Below, one piece after another: positions 1 through 11,457 of a DNA stretch of 64,000 nt. The notes under the pieces were generated by a model that searched no databases, was not told the origin of the DNA, and saw only the letters and a program-made list of their open reading frames with translations. Source of the DNA: Cinclus cinclus (taxonomy: Eukaryota; Chordata; Aves; Passeriformes; Cinclidae); assembly GCF_963662255.1 (NCBI RefSeq), contig NC_085050.1:3605194-3669193 (forward strand). Reading direction: 5' to 3'. Within the stretch, counting starts at the first letter, position 1. Each line of letters begins with the position of its first letter. Made by a program: the position numbers and the translations under genes.

Positions 1-779
1 TCCATCCACAAGTAGGTTGCCTTCATCTTGCTGTAGCTGGGGCCACCTTGCATTAACAGGCTGAGCTAATGTTCTTCTTGGCTGAAGAATTTGGGCACTG
101 TTGAGCTGAAGAGTCATCGAAAAGCAGAGCTGTTTCCTTGGAGCAGTCACCACCATTATTGCAGGATTCCCTGTTAATGAGCACAGTTGAGTGAACTGCA
201 TCACTGGCATCCAGAAGTGTCACTGTCTGTAGACAGCCAGGCTCACTGGTGTAAGCTGTGGGACGGATACTTTTCGGGTTGTGATCCCAGAAGGATTTTA
301 TAAATAACTCCAGCTTCACTGGGAGGAGGTATCTGTGACTGGCATCGGTGGTGTAATTCAAAGTTATGCATTAGTGTGGAGGTTCTGCACTGAAATAAAT
401 GTTCCTGAAAGGTCAAATGGAATGTATGCAGTCAGGTCTGGCCCTGTTCCCAGAATTTATGAATGAAAACATAATATTGGGCTTGTAAAATCATATCCTT
501 TCTCTTTTAGTGGAAAGTAGTCCTTTTAACATACTTCCTTTAGAATTTGTAACTGCTTGTGTAATCTGGTGTGAAAAATGAGAGTTTGCTGTTCTGTTTC
601 CTTGGGTACAAGGTTGTCTTCTGTGTGGTCCTTTTTTCAGATGATCGCTTCCTTTGTGTTTCACAGGGAATGCCATTCTCACATTTTGGCATGAGTAAAC
701 ATCTGTGTAAGCCACGGCAGATACTGGAGCTCTTTCCTTGTTCAAATGTCTCCTTGATACCCAAGGTTTCCATAAATGA

Positions 780-985
780 CAAAGGAAAACAACAAGAACA
801 ACAACAAAAAACAAACCTAAACAAACTAAAGAACCCAACAAACTTTAAAAAAAACAACCCAAACCAAAACTAAACCCCCAAACACCCAAACCAAGAAAAA
901 CAAAAAAAAGCCCATAAACACTGCCCTGCAAAAAAACCCAAATCAAGCAAACAAAACAAACAAAAAAAAAGAACAAATAAAAAGG
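780..985. repeat. A-rich (CAAAA-like) low-complexity tract
   Basis: About 200 bases are almost only A and C on the + strand, with repeated AACAA, AAACC and CAAAAAAA words. It could be the decayed poly(A) region of an old retroelement, but no element body is recognisable beside it. Confidence 0.8.
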
Positions 986-2502
986 GACAAATTAACACAT
1001 TTTTCTGCAGTACAAGTAAATGACTTGGAAGTTTCCGTGGGAGTTACACAGCATGAAGCAAAGCTGAAGTGCTTTATAATACCAGTCCTCAGTGAAGTGT
1101 ATATATATTTTACCTTGATTTGTTCTGCTCACTATTTTATGAAATCTAGCTATTTTTTTTTTCTTCCCCAACACCTTTCATGAAATGTCTTGAAGATCAT
1201 AATCTGGCTGTTGATGGAAACTTTGCTTTTTGTTTAGTTTTTTGAGAGTTGCTGGTGTATTTTAACTGCTTTTTCCTTCCCATTGTACCTTCCAAAGTAA
1301 ATATGCATTTGAGAATCTGGTTCTGTATTTTGCTTGTAATCTAGTTTTGAGTATTTTATCGTCTACAAACTCCCTTAATTACCTGTGGAGTTTCTACCCA
1401 GGTTATAGGAAAAGTAGCTGCTTAAGAATGAAATTGTGGCACTGGTATGAAGGCAAATGTGTGTTCTGTGCTCAGAGGATGTCACTGTGACTGGTGGTGG
1501 AGTCATTAATCAAATATACTTCCCTATTTTCCTGATAAAGGAGGGGAGAATGGGAGTTCAGAATATGGAGATTTCAGTGATTTGAGTGGGAGAATGCTCT
1601 GCCTTTTGTTTTGTTTTAGTGAATTTGAAAGTGCCATTCAGCCTTATCTGGAACTTCCATCCAGCACTCTCAGGTTCAAGAGTTTTAGTGGTGCACTGAG
1701 CAGGAATAATGTCATATTTGAAACAGAGTTCTTGTGCCCTTCAGTTCCTGTATGTGAACCTGGTTCAAAGTGTGTCGTGTTTCAGGTGAAGCGAAGGAGA
1801 CCTTGGTGACGTAAATAGCAAATGAAATACTTGGTTAAATATCAGGCAACACAGATCTTGTCAAAGAACGAATAAAATATTCCAAAACACAAATGCTGTT
1901 TTCTGGCGGAGGCTGTGCAGACCAGAAGATATGCAAATATTGGATTTAAAGGTAATTTGTGTAAGCTAACGCTGCTAATAATTGGAATTTACGTATATGC
2001 TGGCATATGGGAAACACTAATTAACCACTCATGCCTAATGTTGCATAATAGGAAATGGTAACTTGCAGGCAAATGCATGAAAAGCTCATCAGGTTCTTGT
2101 GAGCAGGAGCCATGATTCAGATTTTGGGATTCAGGCTGGATGCTGCAGCGTTCTGTGGGATCTGCAGTGTGCAGTGTTGGGCTGTCTGTGAGTACATTAA
2201 AAAAAACCAAACCCTGCGAGAAATCCCATTTCAGCCCTGGAGTGTGTGGCTGGAAAAGTCTGAGGGACTCCTGTGAGGTGAGATTGGGAATGGGCTGTAG
2301 CACTCCCAGTCCTGGCTGGAAATCCTGTAGGCACTGGGAAGCTGGGAATGGGCAGTGGGAAAGGCAGGTAATGCCTGGAACATCCCAAAACTTTGAATTG
2401 AAATAGACTTTGGAAGAGAATTGAAATAACTTTGAAATTTCCTCATCCAGCAGTCATAGGGCATTTTTGATATTGAATGAAAAATGCAGAATTGTGCATT
2501 AA

Positions 2503-2521
2503 AATATATATATATATATTT
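2503..2521. repeat. Short (AT)n run
   Basis: About nine AT units lie in an AT-rich setting. This is a minor microsatellite. Confidence 0.75.
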
Positions 2522-4169
2522 ATATGTATTATTTTGAACCAGTTATGTGCATTTTTTTATTTAAACACTTAAGCAATTATCACTTTAGAGAAGGATGTAG
2601 AGGGTGTAGAGCTGCTGATTTGTAAGTTAAGGCTTCTTCTTGTTTAACCATGAAAGGCACAAAAATGTTGAATTATCTCCTATGCTAGAAAGCTGGCTTG
2701 TACAGTTTTGTGTTCTTAATAATATTTATTCTTGTATTATGTTTTCCTGTGAAGGATGTGGAAATTTAGAGTGACTTGTCAAATGATTCTTTTTAATTTC
2801 AGGAAGAACTATAAATGTTTTTCTGTTCTTTTTAACTAGAAGGAACCACTTGAATTTCCCACTTCACTTAAAGTACACATTTTTATTTGTTTGTTTTGCA
2901 TTTACAGAGAGTAAGAATAAATAAAAAAATTGAATAATTCCTAAATCAACAACAATTTTTCAGCCATATAAATATATTTAAATTATCTCCCAAGAAGGCA
3001 AATTAAATATTTAGTATATGACTATGGATTTCCATACATTTTCAGCTGTAATTTTAAGCTGCACTTTACAACAACAGTACAAAATTGCACCATTGAGACA
3101 GGGTAATTTATGAGATATGTTTGTAGTTTTGCAGCTGATAAGGACAGGATATGAAAAGGAAAATCACAGCCACAGTGCAGTGAAGTGACAAAGGAGACAA
3201 ATTTATGTGATTCAGACAGGACGGTGCAGAAGATTGTTTCAGGGAGCAAGGTCAACTGTGTACAAAGCTGCTCCTGAAAATGTTACATTTAAATTAATTA
3301 AGTTCATTTTAATGGAACTCGGAGTGACTGAGTCCACACCAGGTGTGGCTTTTATCTGCCCAGGATAACTGAGCTACTCTTCATTCCTCTGCCTTTGGAA
3401 ATATGAAGCATTGTCTTAAGGCTGAGAGAATGGAGCAGTGGATGATGGATAGATAACTCTGAATAGGAGTCAGAAACAGCAGTGCTGATTAAAACACTGA
3501 TGGTATCAAGAACATTTCAGAAATTATCGTTTTCCCCTCCTCTTATATACTTGTCCTACTGATGGCAGGATCAAAATGAATTCCACAAAATAATCTCTTC
3601 TGATTCCATGCTTTCTTCTCAGGCGCGAATCCCGTGTTTTGAGAGGAAGTACAGAGCATCAAAATTGTTAATGGGAAGAGATAAGTTTGTGGCTCCCTAT
3701 CTGAAGAGAATTGTTTAGGAAATGCAGAAGGTGACAGGAGTGGAGATGAATGCTGAAGGTCTGTTCCCTTTAGACCATCCCATTCCCAGAGGCAGTGCTG
3801 CCTTTGTCCTGAGATGACTACAAATGAGAGGAGGGCCCAGGACATGGCATAAACAATGCCAAAGAAGCACTATTAACCTGTCAGATAATCAGAAATATTT
3901 ACAATAACAGCGTTATTTGGTCTACTTGAATGTAGATTTTGAGTGTGAGATTTCAGTGGCAATAGGAGTAAAATATTAAGCCTTTTATAAATTGTACTTT
4001 CTGTTATTATTTTTGTAGGGAAAATAATAAGCTGAGTTGTCTTAGTTAAAAATAATGCATGCGCACGTATTGCTGTGATGCTCCTCTGACCCATATTGTA
4101 ATTTTTAACAAAAGCTACCTTAAATTACCCTGTTTAGTTGTAGATTGCAGACCTGGGTTTGTGTAAACC

Positions 4170-4189
4170 AATTTCGCCGCGGTGAAATT
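4170..4189. repeat. 20-bp CpG-containing near-palindrome
   Basis: AATTTCGCCGCGGTGAAATT is self-complementary apart from one symmetric pair. The mismatch (GT where CpG is expected) is what CpG decay would produce. The flanks do not extend the palindrome. Confidence 0.6.
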
Positions 4190-5099
4190 CTGGGATTAGC
4201 ATTTTGTCTAATTCAGTTATAAACTGTACAGCAAGGCTTGAATTTGGCAGATATCCATAGGTTAGATTCATTTATGGATTTGACTAAATGTGCTCATTGT
4301 TGTTACAAGACTTGTGTAGCTAAGATTTATCTTAGGTTATTATTTTAATTTACTTTGCTTACTTGCAGTAAACTGGTGGAATTGTGTAGAACTAGTTTTT
4401 TCTTCCAAAATTTTATCAGCTACTACCAGTCCTTGTTCAAAGGTTTCCTTATGAAGCCAGCCCTGTGGTGATGTTCCCAAATTTGTATCTAACAAGGAAT
4501 TTCAAAGTAATGGAAGTTCAGTACCTGGGGTTTCATACTATGACCTCATATATAATTAATTTTTCACCCACTGTGAGAGTTTAGGAATGGTTTTTTTTGT
4601 GATGGTAGAAATAGAACAGTAGTAGTTTATTGATATATTTTTGATTATAGTGTATTTTATATATTTGGAATTAAATTAAAGTTTCAGAAGGCAAGTATTT
4701 TCTTATTAATATCTGGTTTCAGTTGAGTTTGCTCTGATTATTAAAAAAAATAATTGCTGGTAGGAATGTTTGATTTCTCTTCTGTGATCTGAGGAAGTAA
4801 TTAAGTGCTGTTAAATAGAATCCTGTGTCTTGAAATGAGCTCACTTTCTTTTGAATTTCCTCATTAGCTGCTATCTTACAATTAAGTAATTGTGCAAGAT
4901 CATCATGGATTAAAAGTAGTGTGGAGGATTTAAATGTGCATTGCTGCTTTTGGGAATGTGTGAACTGTTGAGGGGCTAGGGAAAGGAAGAGGTGCAGAAA
5001 AAAAATGGGCATATTTGTTTTAATATGGCTTTTTATTTTCCTGTGAAACTAAAAGGACAGTAAGGAGCTGATCAACCTGAAAGCGACTTAGAGATGGTT

Positions 5100-5392
5100 T
5101 TTATATTTCTCTGCTGTCAGGAGGCACGAGGGCAGAGAAGGGGACAGTGGGAAACAGCCTCAAGTTACACCAAAGGAGGTTCAGGTTGGATTGTAGGAAA
5201 AAGTTCTTCACTGAAAGAGTGGTCAAGCATTGGAACGGGCTGCCCAGGGTTGTGGTGGGGTCACCATCTGTAGAAGTGCTCAAAAAAATGAGTATATGTG
5301 GTGCTTAATATGGATTAGTGGGAATGGTGATACTCAGAGGTTGGACTTCATGATCTTGGGGGTCTTTTCCAGCCTTATTTTGGTTCTGTGTT
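5100..5392 (+). mobile_element. CR1 LINE 3' fragment
   Basis: The + strand shows the usual CR1 3' run: TTCAGGTTGGATTGTAGG, then AAAGTTCTTCACTGAAAGAG, GGAACGGGCTGCCCAGGG, a TGGGGTCACCATC block and a GATCTTGGGGGTCTTTTCCA tail. It is 5'-truncated like most CR1 copies and has diverged, with no coding capacity. The left edge is approximate. Confidence 0.88.
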
Positions 5393-6431
5393 AGAAGACA
5401 AAAAAAGGCTTCTCTTTCTGCTTGATAAATAGATCTTATATAACGTGTATAATCTCTCTTCTCTGCTGTGTTTTCTGTGCCCTTTGGCACCAGTAGCCCA
5501 TGGAGAGTTGTGTGAACCTCCCTGTTGTAGGATGTGAGGACACTGACTGCAGAACAACTGTGTCACTGCCGTGCAGACAGTGGAGAAGATGTCACCACCA
5601 CTTCAACCCTGGAGCTTTTTCTGTGCCTGCCCTTCTCAGTAGTGATTCCTCACTTCCAGGAACATCGTGGGTCTGTGATAAGAAGTAATTTTCATGAGTG
5701 CCTCTGTTCGAAGCTGAATGGTTCCTCCATGCACCTCTTTTAGTAAATGAAGCTGCTGATGCTTGAAAGGCAAATTGGAGCTGTCATCTCTGTGTTCCCT
5801 CTCAGATCTGCTGGGTTCCTTGATTCCTGATCCTGCCTGTCAGGGCAGAGCCGTTCCAGCTCTAACAGCCTGGCACCAGGTGCCCTGCTTGCTTTATCTC
5901 ACTTGAAGAGGGAAAGGAGTAGATTTATCTCACTCCTAAGAGCTGGCCCAATCTCTCTTGCCCTGGAGGTTTCCTTGTCTGCTGGAGATTGCCTCCAAGT
6001 GATTTGTCTTGCTCTCCATACCAGAGGAGGCAGCAGGCTGGGGTGCCAACAGTTTCACACTCCATTTAATGAGGGGGTGAAGTGGTTGATGCCTCTGAGT
6101 GAAACTGGAGGGAAGCACTGATAGGTTTCCTGTACTTCTCTCAAGCCTCAGGCAGCCTGCAGCTCAGCAGCTTCAGGGCAGTCTTTTGGGGGGGGTTTGT
6201 CTGTTTTGTGGGATTTTTGCCTTTCTGTTCTCTTTCATGAATGAATTTTTATTCATTAAAGGCATTTTATGAGCTGATGTAAACTTCTTACATCAGTAGT
6301 GCGCTATGACAGGAAGTTCCCAAACCTTTCTGGATAATGTTAAAAGGGTTTTGTTAATTGTTTTGTTTTTTTTCCATTGGGAAAGACAAAAGCAAAACAT
6401 TGCTTAATTTTATCTATGACACAACAGGTGG

Positions 6432-6456
6432 TTGTTATTATTATTATTATTTATTA
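6432..6456. repeat. (TTA)n microsatellite
   Basis: GTTGTTATTATTATTATTAT is followed directly by the CR1 fragment TTATTAGGAAAAGATTC, so the two overlap slightly. Confidence 0.75.
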
Positions 6457-6648
6457 GGAAAAGATTCTTCCCCCAGAGGGTTCTGGGCACAGCCCTGAGT
6501 CTGCCAGAGTTCCAGTAGGGTTTGGACAACACTCCCAGGGATGCTCAGGGTAGGATTTTTGGGATTCACCTGTGCCAGACCAGCAGTTGGACTTTGATGA
6601 TCCTTGTGGGAGCCTTCCAGTTTAGGATATTCTATGTTTCTATGATTT
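6451..6648 (+). mobile_element. CR1 LINE 3' fragment
   Basis: The blocks AGGAAAAGATTCTTCCCCCA, CTGCCAGAGTTCCAGTAGGG, TTTGGACAACACTCCCAGGG and the tail TTCTATGTTTCTATGATT match the bird CR1 3' end in + orientation. It belongs to the same broad subfamily as the copies at 37.8 kb and 46.9 kb (shared TTTGGACAA and GGATGCTCAGGGT words), but is more diverged. Confidence 0.88.
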
Positions 6649-8018
6649 TAGGTTTTCTTCTGTTCTGCACTATGAAGATGTTTTAATCTCTGTAGTTTTT
6701 CCTTGAAGTCCTTGACTGCCCTTGTTGCCACTGTATTCCTCTGCAATATTCTTTGTAGGAAAGTGATGGTTAAATTATATTAATGATATGGATTTATAAT
6801 GGCATAATGGTGTTTTCTGGTTTGTTCTTGTTCCCTTTTAGAATAATTCCTCACCTTATTTTTGTTGCTGCTCTGTGTTAAGCTGACATGTACAGAAAGC
6901 TATTATAATTCACAGATTGCATTCCTGGGTTTTAATAACCAATTCAGAGTCCATCATTATGTATGCAGGCAGGATCCTGATCCTTCCTGTTTTTTATCAC
7001 TTTGCATCTATCAAAGTTAAATTTAATCTGTCTTTTTCACTGCTGTCATAAGAACTTGAAAGCAATCCTGCTCTATGGTTCTTGTTTGTTTGGAAGGAAA
7101 GAAGGGGGAGGACCAGGTAAATGATCAAATTCTGTAGGCTGACATTTTGCATTTCAGTAATGTGTTCACTCCTGAGATCAGTTAATTTATTGTCAGTAAC
7201 TAGGTTTCCTGGAAGCACAAGAGGAGAGGGAAAGGACATGAAAGTAAAGGAAAATAATAAATATTGGACTATCTATGTTTTGAATTCTTTCTGTATGGTG
7301 GATCAGCGAGGCAGCCTGAGATACAGAAGTGAGAATGGAACCTGTAGCATTCCCAGCAGCCTGATGCCTTCTGAAGAGTAATGAATAGATCCCCAAATAG
7401 GTGTCCTGCCCATGTGGAGTAACAGAGGTGGAAATGGGACTTTCTCAGGCTGTCAAAGACATGGCAAAATATGTTGCTGCTACCCAGCAAGCCTCCACAA
7501 AATGCTGGAGCTGAGAGCAAAGCCAAAGGAAAAGCTCAACCCTGGAAGGATGGAGATGAAAAGAGACCCATTTGTTCATAAATCCTTTAAATTTTGATTC
7601 TCTCTTCCTGAATTTTCTTTATTTTAGTGACCAAGCTGTGTTCTAATAAAATCTGGTTTTACTAATTCAAAGCCCTTGTAGTGTTTTTGGTTCACTTAGT
7701 TGAAAGAAAAGCTATGAGTAGATGTGGCTCAAAGTAGGGGTTGGCACAGGGGCCAATTAAAGTCTTAGTGATGAGACTGAGGAATTCTTTCAGTCACCAG
7801 CTGCAGATGTAGTCTCAACTGCACACTGATTGATTGAACTGTCTTGTCTTCACTTGTGGTCACATCATAAATGTCAGCAGCTAAAGTAAAGAAAGAAAAT
7901 TCTGAAAATTTCTAGAACAGTGACCATAAAAGTTCTAGATGGTAGAATTAACACATCTTTGTGTATGACAGTTGACTGATGAAAACTAAAAAAACTCCAA
8001 ATTTGGTTTGCCAGTAAA

Positions 8019-8180
8019 CTTTTTTTTTGTTTTGTTTTATTTTTAGGTTTTTTTTTGCCTGTAAGGTGTTTTTGTTTTGTTTTGTTTTTAGTTTTTGTTT
8101 GTTTGTTTTTCTCGTTGATTTTTTGGTTTGGTTTAGTTTTGGTTTTCTTTTTTTTCTTCACTGTTTTTTTTTTTCCTCTC
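8019..8180. repeat. T-rich (TTTTG-like) low-complexity tract
   Basis: Long T runs are punctuated by single G bases, for example GTTTTGTTTTGTTTTTAG. It gives spurious lysine- or phenylalanine-rich frames on both strands. It could be the minus-strand A-tail of an old insertion, but no body is recognisable. Confidence 0.8.
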
Positions 8181-9230
8181 CCTGTTTCAGATGTTTGACA
8201 CAAATCTGAGGCAAGAAATTTTTTTATAAGATATGATGCTGGGCCTTTGTACAGCACTACATTATTGAAAAGGTATTTATGTTCTGAGGGTGGTGCAGGT
8301 CATGGTGGCTTGGACTGCAGATTAAAGCTAAGAGGACAACACAGTTACATCTCAGATAAAAAAAAACCTCTCCTTCGTCCTTGAGATGATTGATTTCTTC
8401 ATGGAATAGGTGGGGAAAAAAAACATGTTTAGTTCTAAGTACTACACAGAAATCAAAAAATATGGGCTGATGATGATAAATTAGATTTTTGTCTTGCAAA
8501 TTGGAGCATTAAGAGAATATAGTAGATGAGAAACAGCCCTGTCAGTCTGCTGTCAGACAGTAGAAAGCTGGAGCCACAGTGATAAGAATTATTTTTGAAG
8601 AAATAGTATGGCACAGTGGAATTAGTGAGGACAAATGGGGAATTTAAGGAGTGGGATGTAAACATGTAGTTAAAACCAAGTGAACAGCAACAAAACAGCC
8701 ACGAGGGATAAGCTCAGAGTGTTTTGTACGTGGCAGCAGAGGGAGGGATAGGATGCCATGGATTAGTGAGGGCAGCAGAATCACCTGCTGCCTGCCTGTT
8801 GGGATACAGGGGCAAAACAAAAAAGAGCTAGGGCTTAAAGGCTGAACATCCCTTGATCAGGCACAAATGGTGGTTCTGGGTACTTTCCATGGCTGTGCAA
8901 TGAAGAGAAACTGTGATGACACTTGGCACTATTGAATTATCTGCTTCGTTTTCTTTCATTCTGCTGCAAATACCCCACTAAAGCCCAGGAACATTCATGC
9001 ATTGTTGTGATGGCTGGCAGCATGCTCTGGAGTTATTAAAGACAGGGCTGTGAGCCAAATCAAAGAAATTTACTGTCTTGAAAACTGGGATTGTTCATAA
9101 TTAGATGTAAAGGAGGAAACTTAAAGTATTGGTATGGTTGGGAAATTAATGACTGTGTTGGTGAGTTTTTATGCTCCTGCTGTGTATGTGTAATGAAAAT
9201 ATCAGCTGCTACTAGACTGTGATTTTTGTG

Positions 9231-9370
9231 TCTGGAAAGGTGTTTGAGGCCAGGTTAAACAGGGCTTGGAGCAACCTGGTCTAATGGAAGTGTCCCTGCC
9301 CATGGCAGAGGGTGGAACAAAATGAGCTTTAGGTGCCTTCCAGCCCAAACCTTTCTGAGGTTCTGTGATT
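9231..9370 (+). mobile_element. CR1 LINE 3' terminal fragment
   Basis: The order is TTGAGGCCAGGTTAAACAGG, GCTTGGAGCAACCTGGTCTA, GTGTCCCTGCCCATGGCAGA, CCTTCCAGCCCAAACC and TTCTGTGATT, which is the canonical last ~140 bases of CR1. Confidence 0.92.
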
Positions 9371-11390
9371 ATATCATCTCTAGCCCTGTAAGTAATCACT
9401 TTATTTGGAGAAATACAGCTTAAAACAAACCACCTCCAACGTGTCCATTCCAGGATGAAACAGTTCTGAGTGTTTTATGGGTTTTTTTAAACAAATAGTG
9501 GATTGCACCAGGCAGTGCCACTGCCTTTCCAGCTCTGTGAATTGTGTTGCCGTGGAGCATAAATCTCCTGATGTCACTGGCCTGTCTGACCCATTCCAGC
9601 ACATCTGTAATTAGTGGGAACTCTTAAATCTCTATGTTCCTTATCTTAATGGAAGGTAGGGCTGTAGATTGTGTGGTGTTCACTGCTGGAGTTCAAGGGG
9701 TCTGGAATTCAGCTGGATAAAAGCAGTTTAGTTATCGCTGGAGCGTGGGAATCGACTTTTCTGGAGACTTGGTCGTTTTTTGGGGACTGCAGAATGACCT
9801 TGAGTGTGTTTGTATGGCTGTGCAGGACTTTTTGAAATGAAGCCAGATCCCATCCTCTGCCTTTTAAAAACTTTTGGTTGACAGTGTCCTGCAGGAAGGA
9901 AGAGATGTGTTTAGTGTAATCACCTCCATATCGTGCACCTTATCTTCTAATGAAGTCAGTTCTGTTTAAAGTATTCCTTATCTTGGAGGCAGTAAAGTTC
10001 TGAATTTAAAATAAGCAGGGATGAACAATCCATCTCAGGTCCCTGTTCCTCATACATATTTTTTCCCTATTTAAAAATCTTTTAAAAGTTGTTTATTTGT
10101 ATGAAGAACCTATTTAATTTTGGCTTTCATCCACTTTGCCTGGATTGGAAAGTCTGTTACAATAATTGGTTATTTTTTGTTTTTGTGATTTCTGAAGTTT
10201 TCTTAAATAAAAATCTGTAAATCTATGATACCAAATTTAATTTTGTTACCCCCATGTAATACTTTGTTGCGTGTTCAAGTGTCTGCTAATCCTGCTGTTT
10301 TGTAAGAGGTTAATGTTGAATTGTCTGCCTTACTCTGAGATAATTCTGCTTCTTTTCTGGATTGTCTTCAGTACTCTGCATACTCAGGAAAAATAAGAAA
10401 AAAATGAAGATTAGTCCAAATGTATAAAGTATTAAAGAAATAGGGCAGGTGCTAGAAGCCTTGTCTTTCTCTCTTTACATGATATTTTTCCAAAGTTGTG
10501 TGTTTTTGTTTTTCTTTTTTTTTTTATAAAGTTACATTATTTAAAGGCTTCCGATGGCATCTTTTACTTTAGAAATTGTACATATTCTGTGATTATCTGC
10601 ATCCTTTCCTTTTGAATAAAAGACTGTTCAGAATAGGAAACACAGAGCTTTATTATCTTTATTCAGTTAAATCAGTTGAGAATAAAATGGTGATGCTGTT
10701 CTTATGCCACATTGTATTTCAGTTTTTCCCAGCTAGCAGAATTACAGCAAATCCCGTGAGCACACAGCTGGGGAAGATGAAACTTTTTGGATATCATCAT
10801 GCATTGTGCTTTATTTAAAACATCCATCAGCATAAGAATAACATCGGGAAAGTTTTGAATAACAAGTGACCAAACAGAATTAAGCAGTTTGGTTCTTATT
10901 CTTAACGTTTAGTTCTATCATTGCAGATTTTTACTTTGTTCTTTTTTTGGATTGGTGGTGAATAATTACTGAGTAGTAGCTGTGGCTTGTCTCAGAATGA
11001 CGCCTGTTCTGAACAGGTTTTTGTAAGGATCGAGCAACTTTCTGTAAAATGTTTAAAGGAAGAGCAGATTTGATGAACACAAGGTTAGATGATAAATACC
11101 TCTGAAAATTTTAGGAATTTCTCAGAGGCAGCTGATGAGCAGCTGGACAAATGCAGATACAGGACAACGTGACATCTGGAAGTTGGTGGGAATGTTCAGA
11201 GAGGTGGTTAATGACCCCAGATATTAATTGCTGAGGAAAATGTGAAATGAGGAAATGTCAGCTGTGCTTCCACTGGGCGTTGTTTGAAGCCAATCCTATT
11301 TAATGTGTTAATTATGGAGTTGGAAAATGGCACAGCTCCTTCTCCATACTGTGGAGGCTTGTGGACTTTCCAAGGGCAAGGGGAAGCTCT

Positions 11391-11457
11391 TCTCATCCTT
11401 CTCATCTCATCTCATCTCATTCTCATCTTACCTTCTCATGTCATCTTCTCATCTCAT
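11391..11457. repeat. (TCTCA)n pentanucleotide microsatellite, imperfect
   Basis: Repeated TCTCA units around 11401-11420 are followed by degraded units (TTCTCATC, CTTCTCATG) up to 11457. Length variation between individuals is likely. Confidence 0.85.

Larger units (their letters stand above)
1..5099. other. Non-coding, AT-rich; upstream of CTNNA2 or its 5'-UTR intron
   Basis: I find no coding exon, RNA gene or clear transposon here. The stretch holds A-rich low-complexity DNA at 780-985, a short AT dinucleotide run at 2503-2521, and a CpG-bearing 20-bp near-palindrome at 4170-4189. Open frames are about 120 codons or less and show no recognisable protein. Confidence 0.6.
5393..9230. other. 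Non-coding stretch with one CR1 copy and low-complexity DNA
   Basis: Apart from the CR1 at 6451-6648 and the T-rich tract at 8019-8180, I see nothing coding. Two small perfect hairpins sit at 6240-6296. A short ATT run (6432-6456) abuts the CR1 start. Confidence 0.6.

Noticed and set aside
4180..4194. GGTGAAATTCT similarity to a conserved 18S rRNA segment
   Set aside because: The match is about 11 bases and the flanks do not match rRNA. It is too short to indicate an rDNA fragment.
7874..8257. 127-codon Lys/Thr-rich frame
   Set aside because: It is a translation of the T-rich low-complexity tract at 8019-8180.
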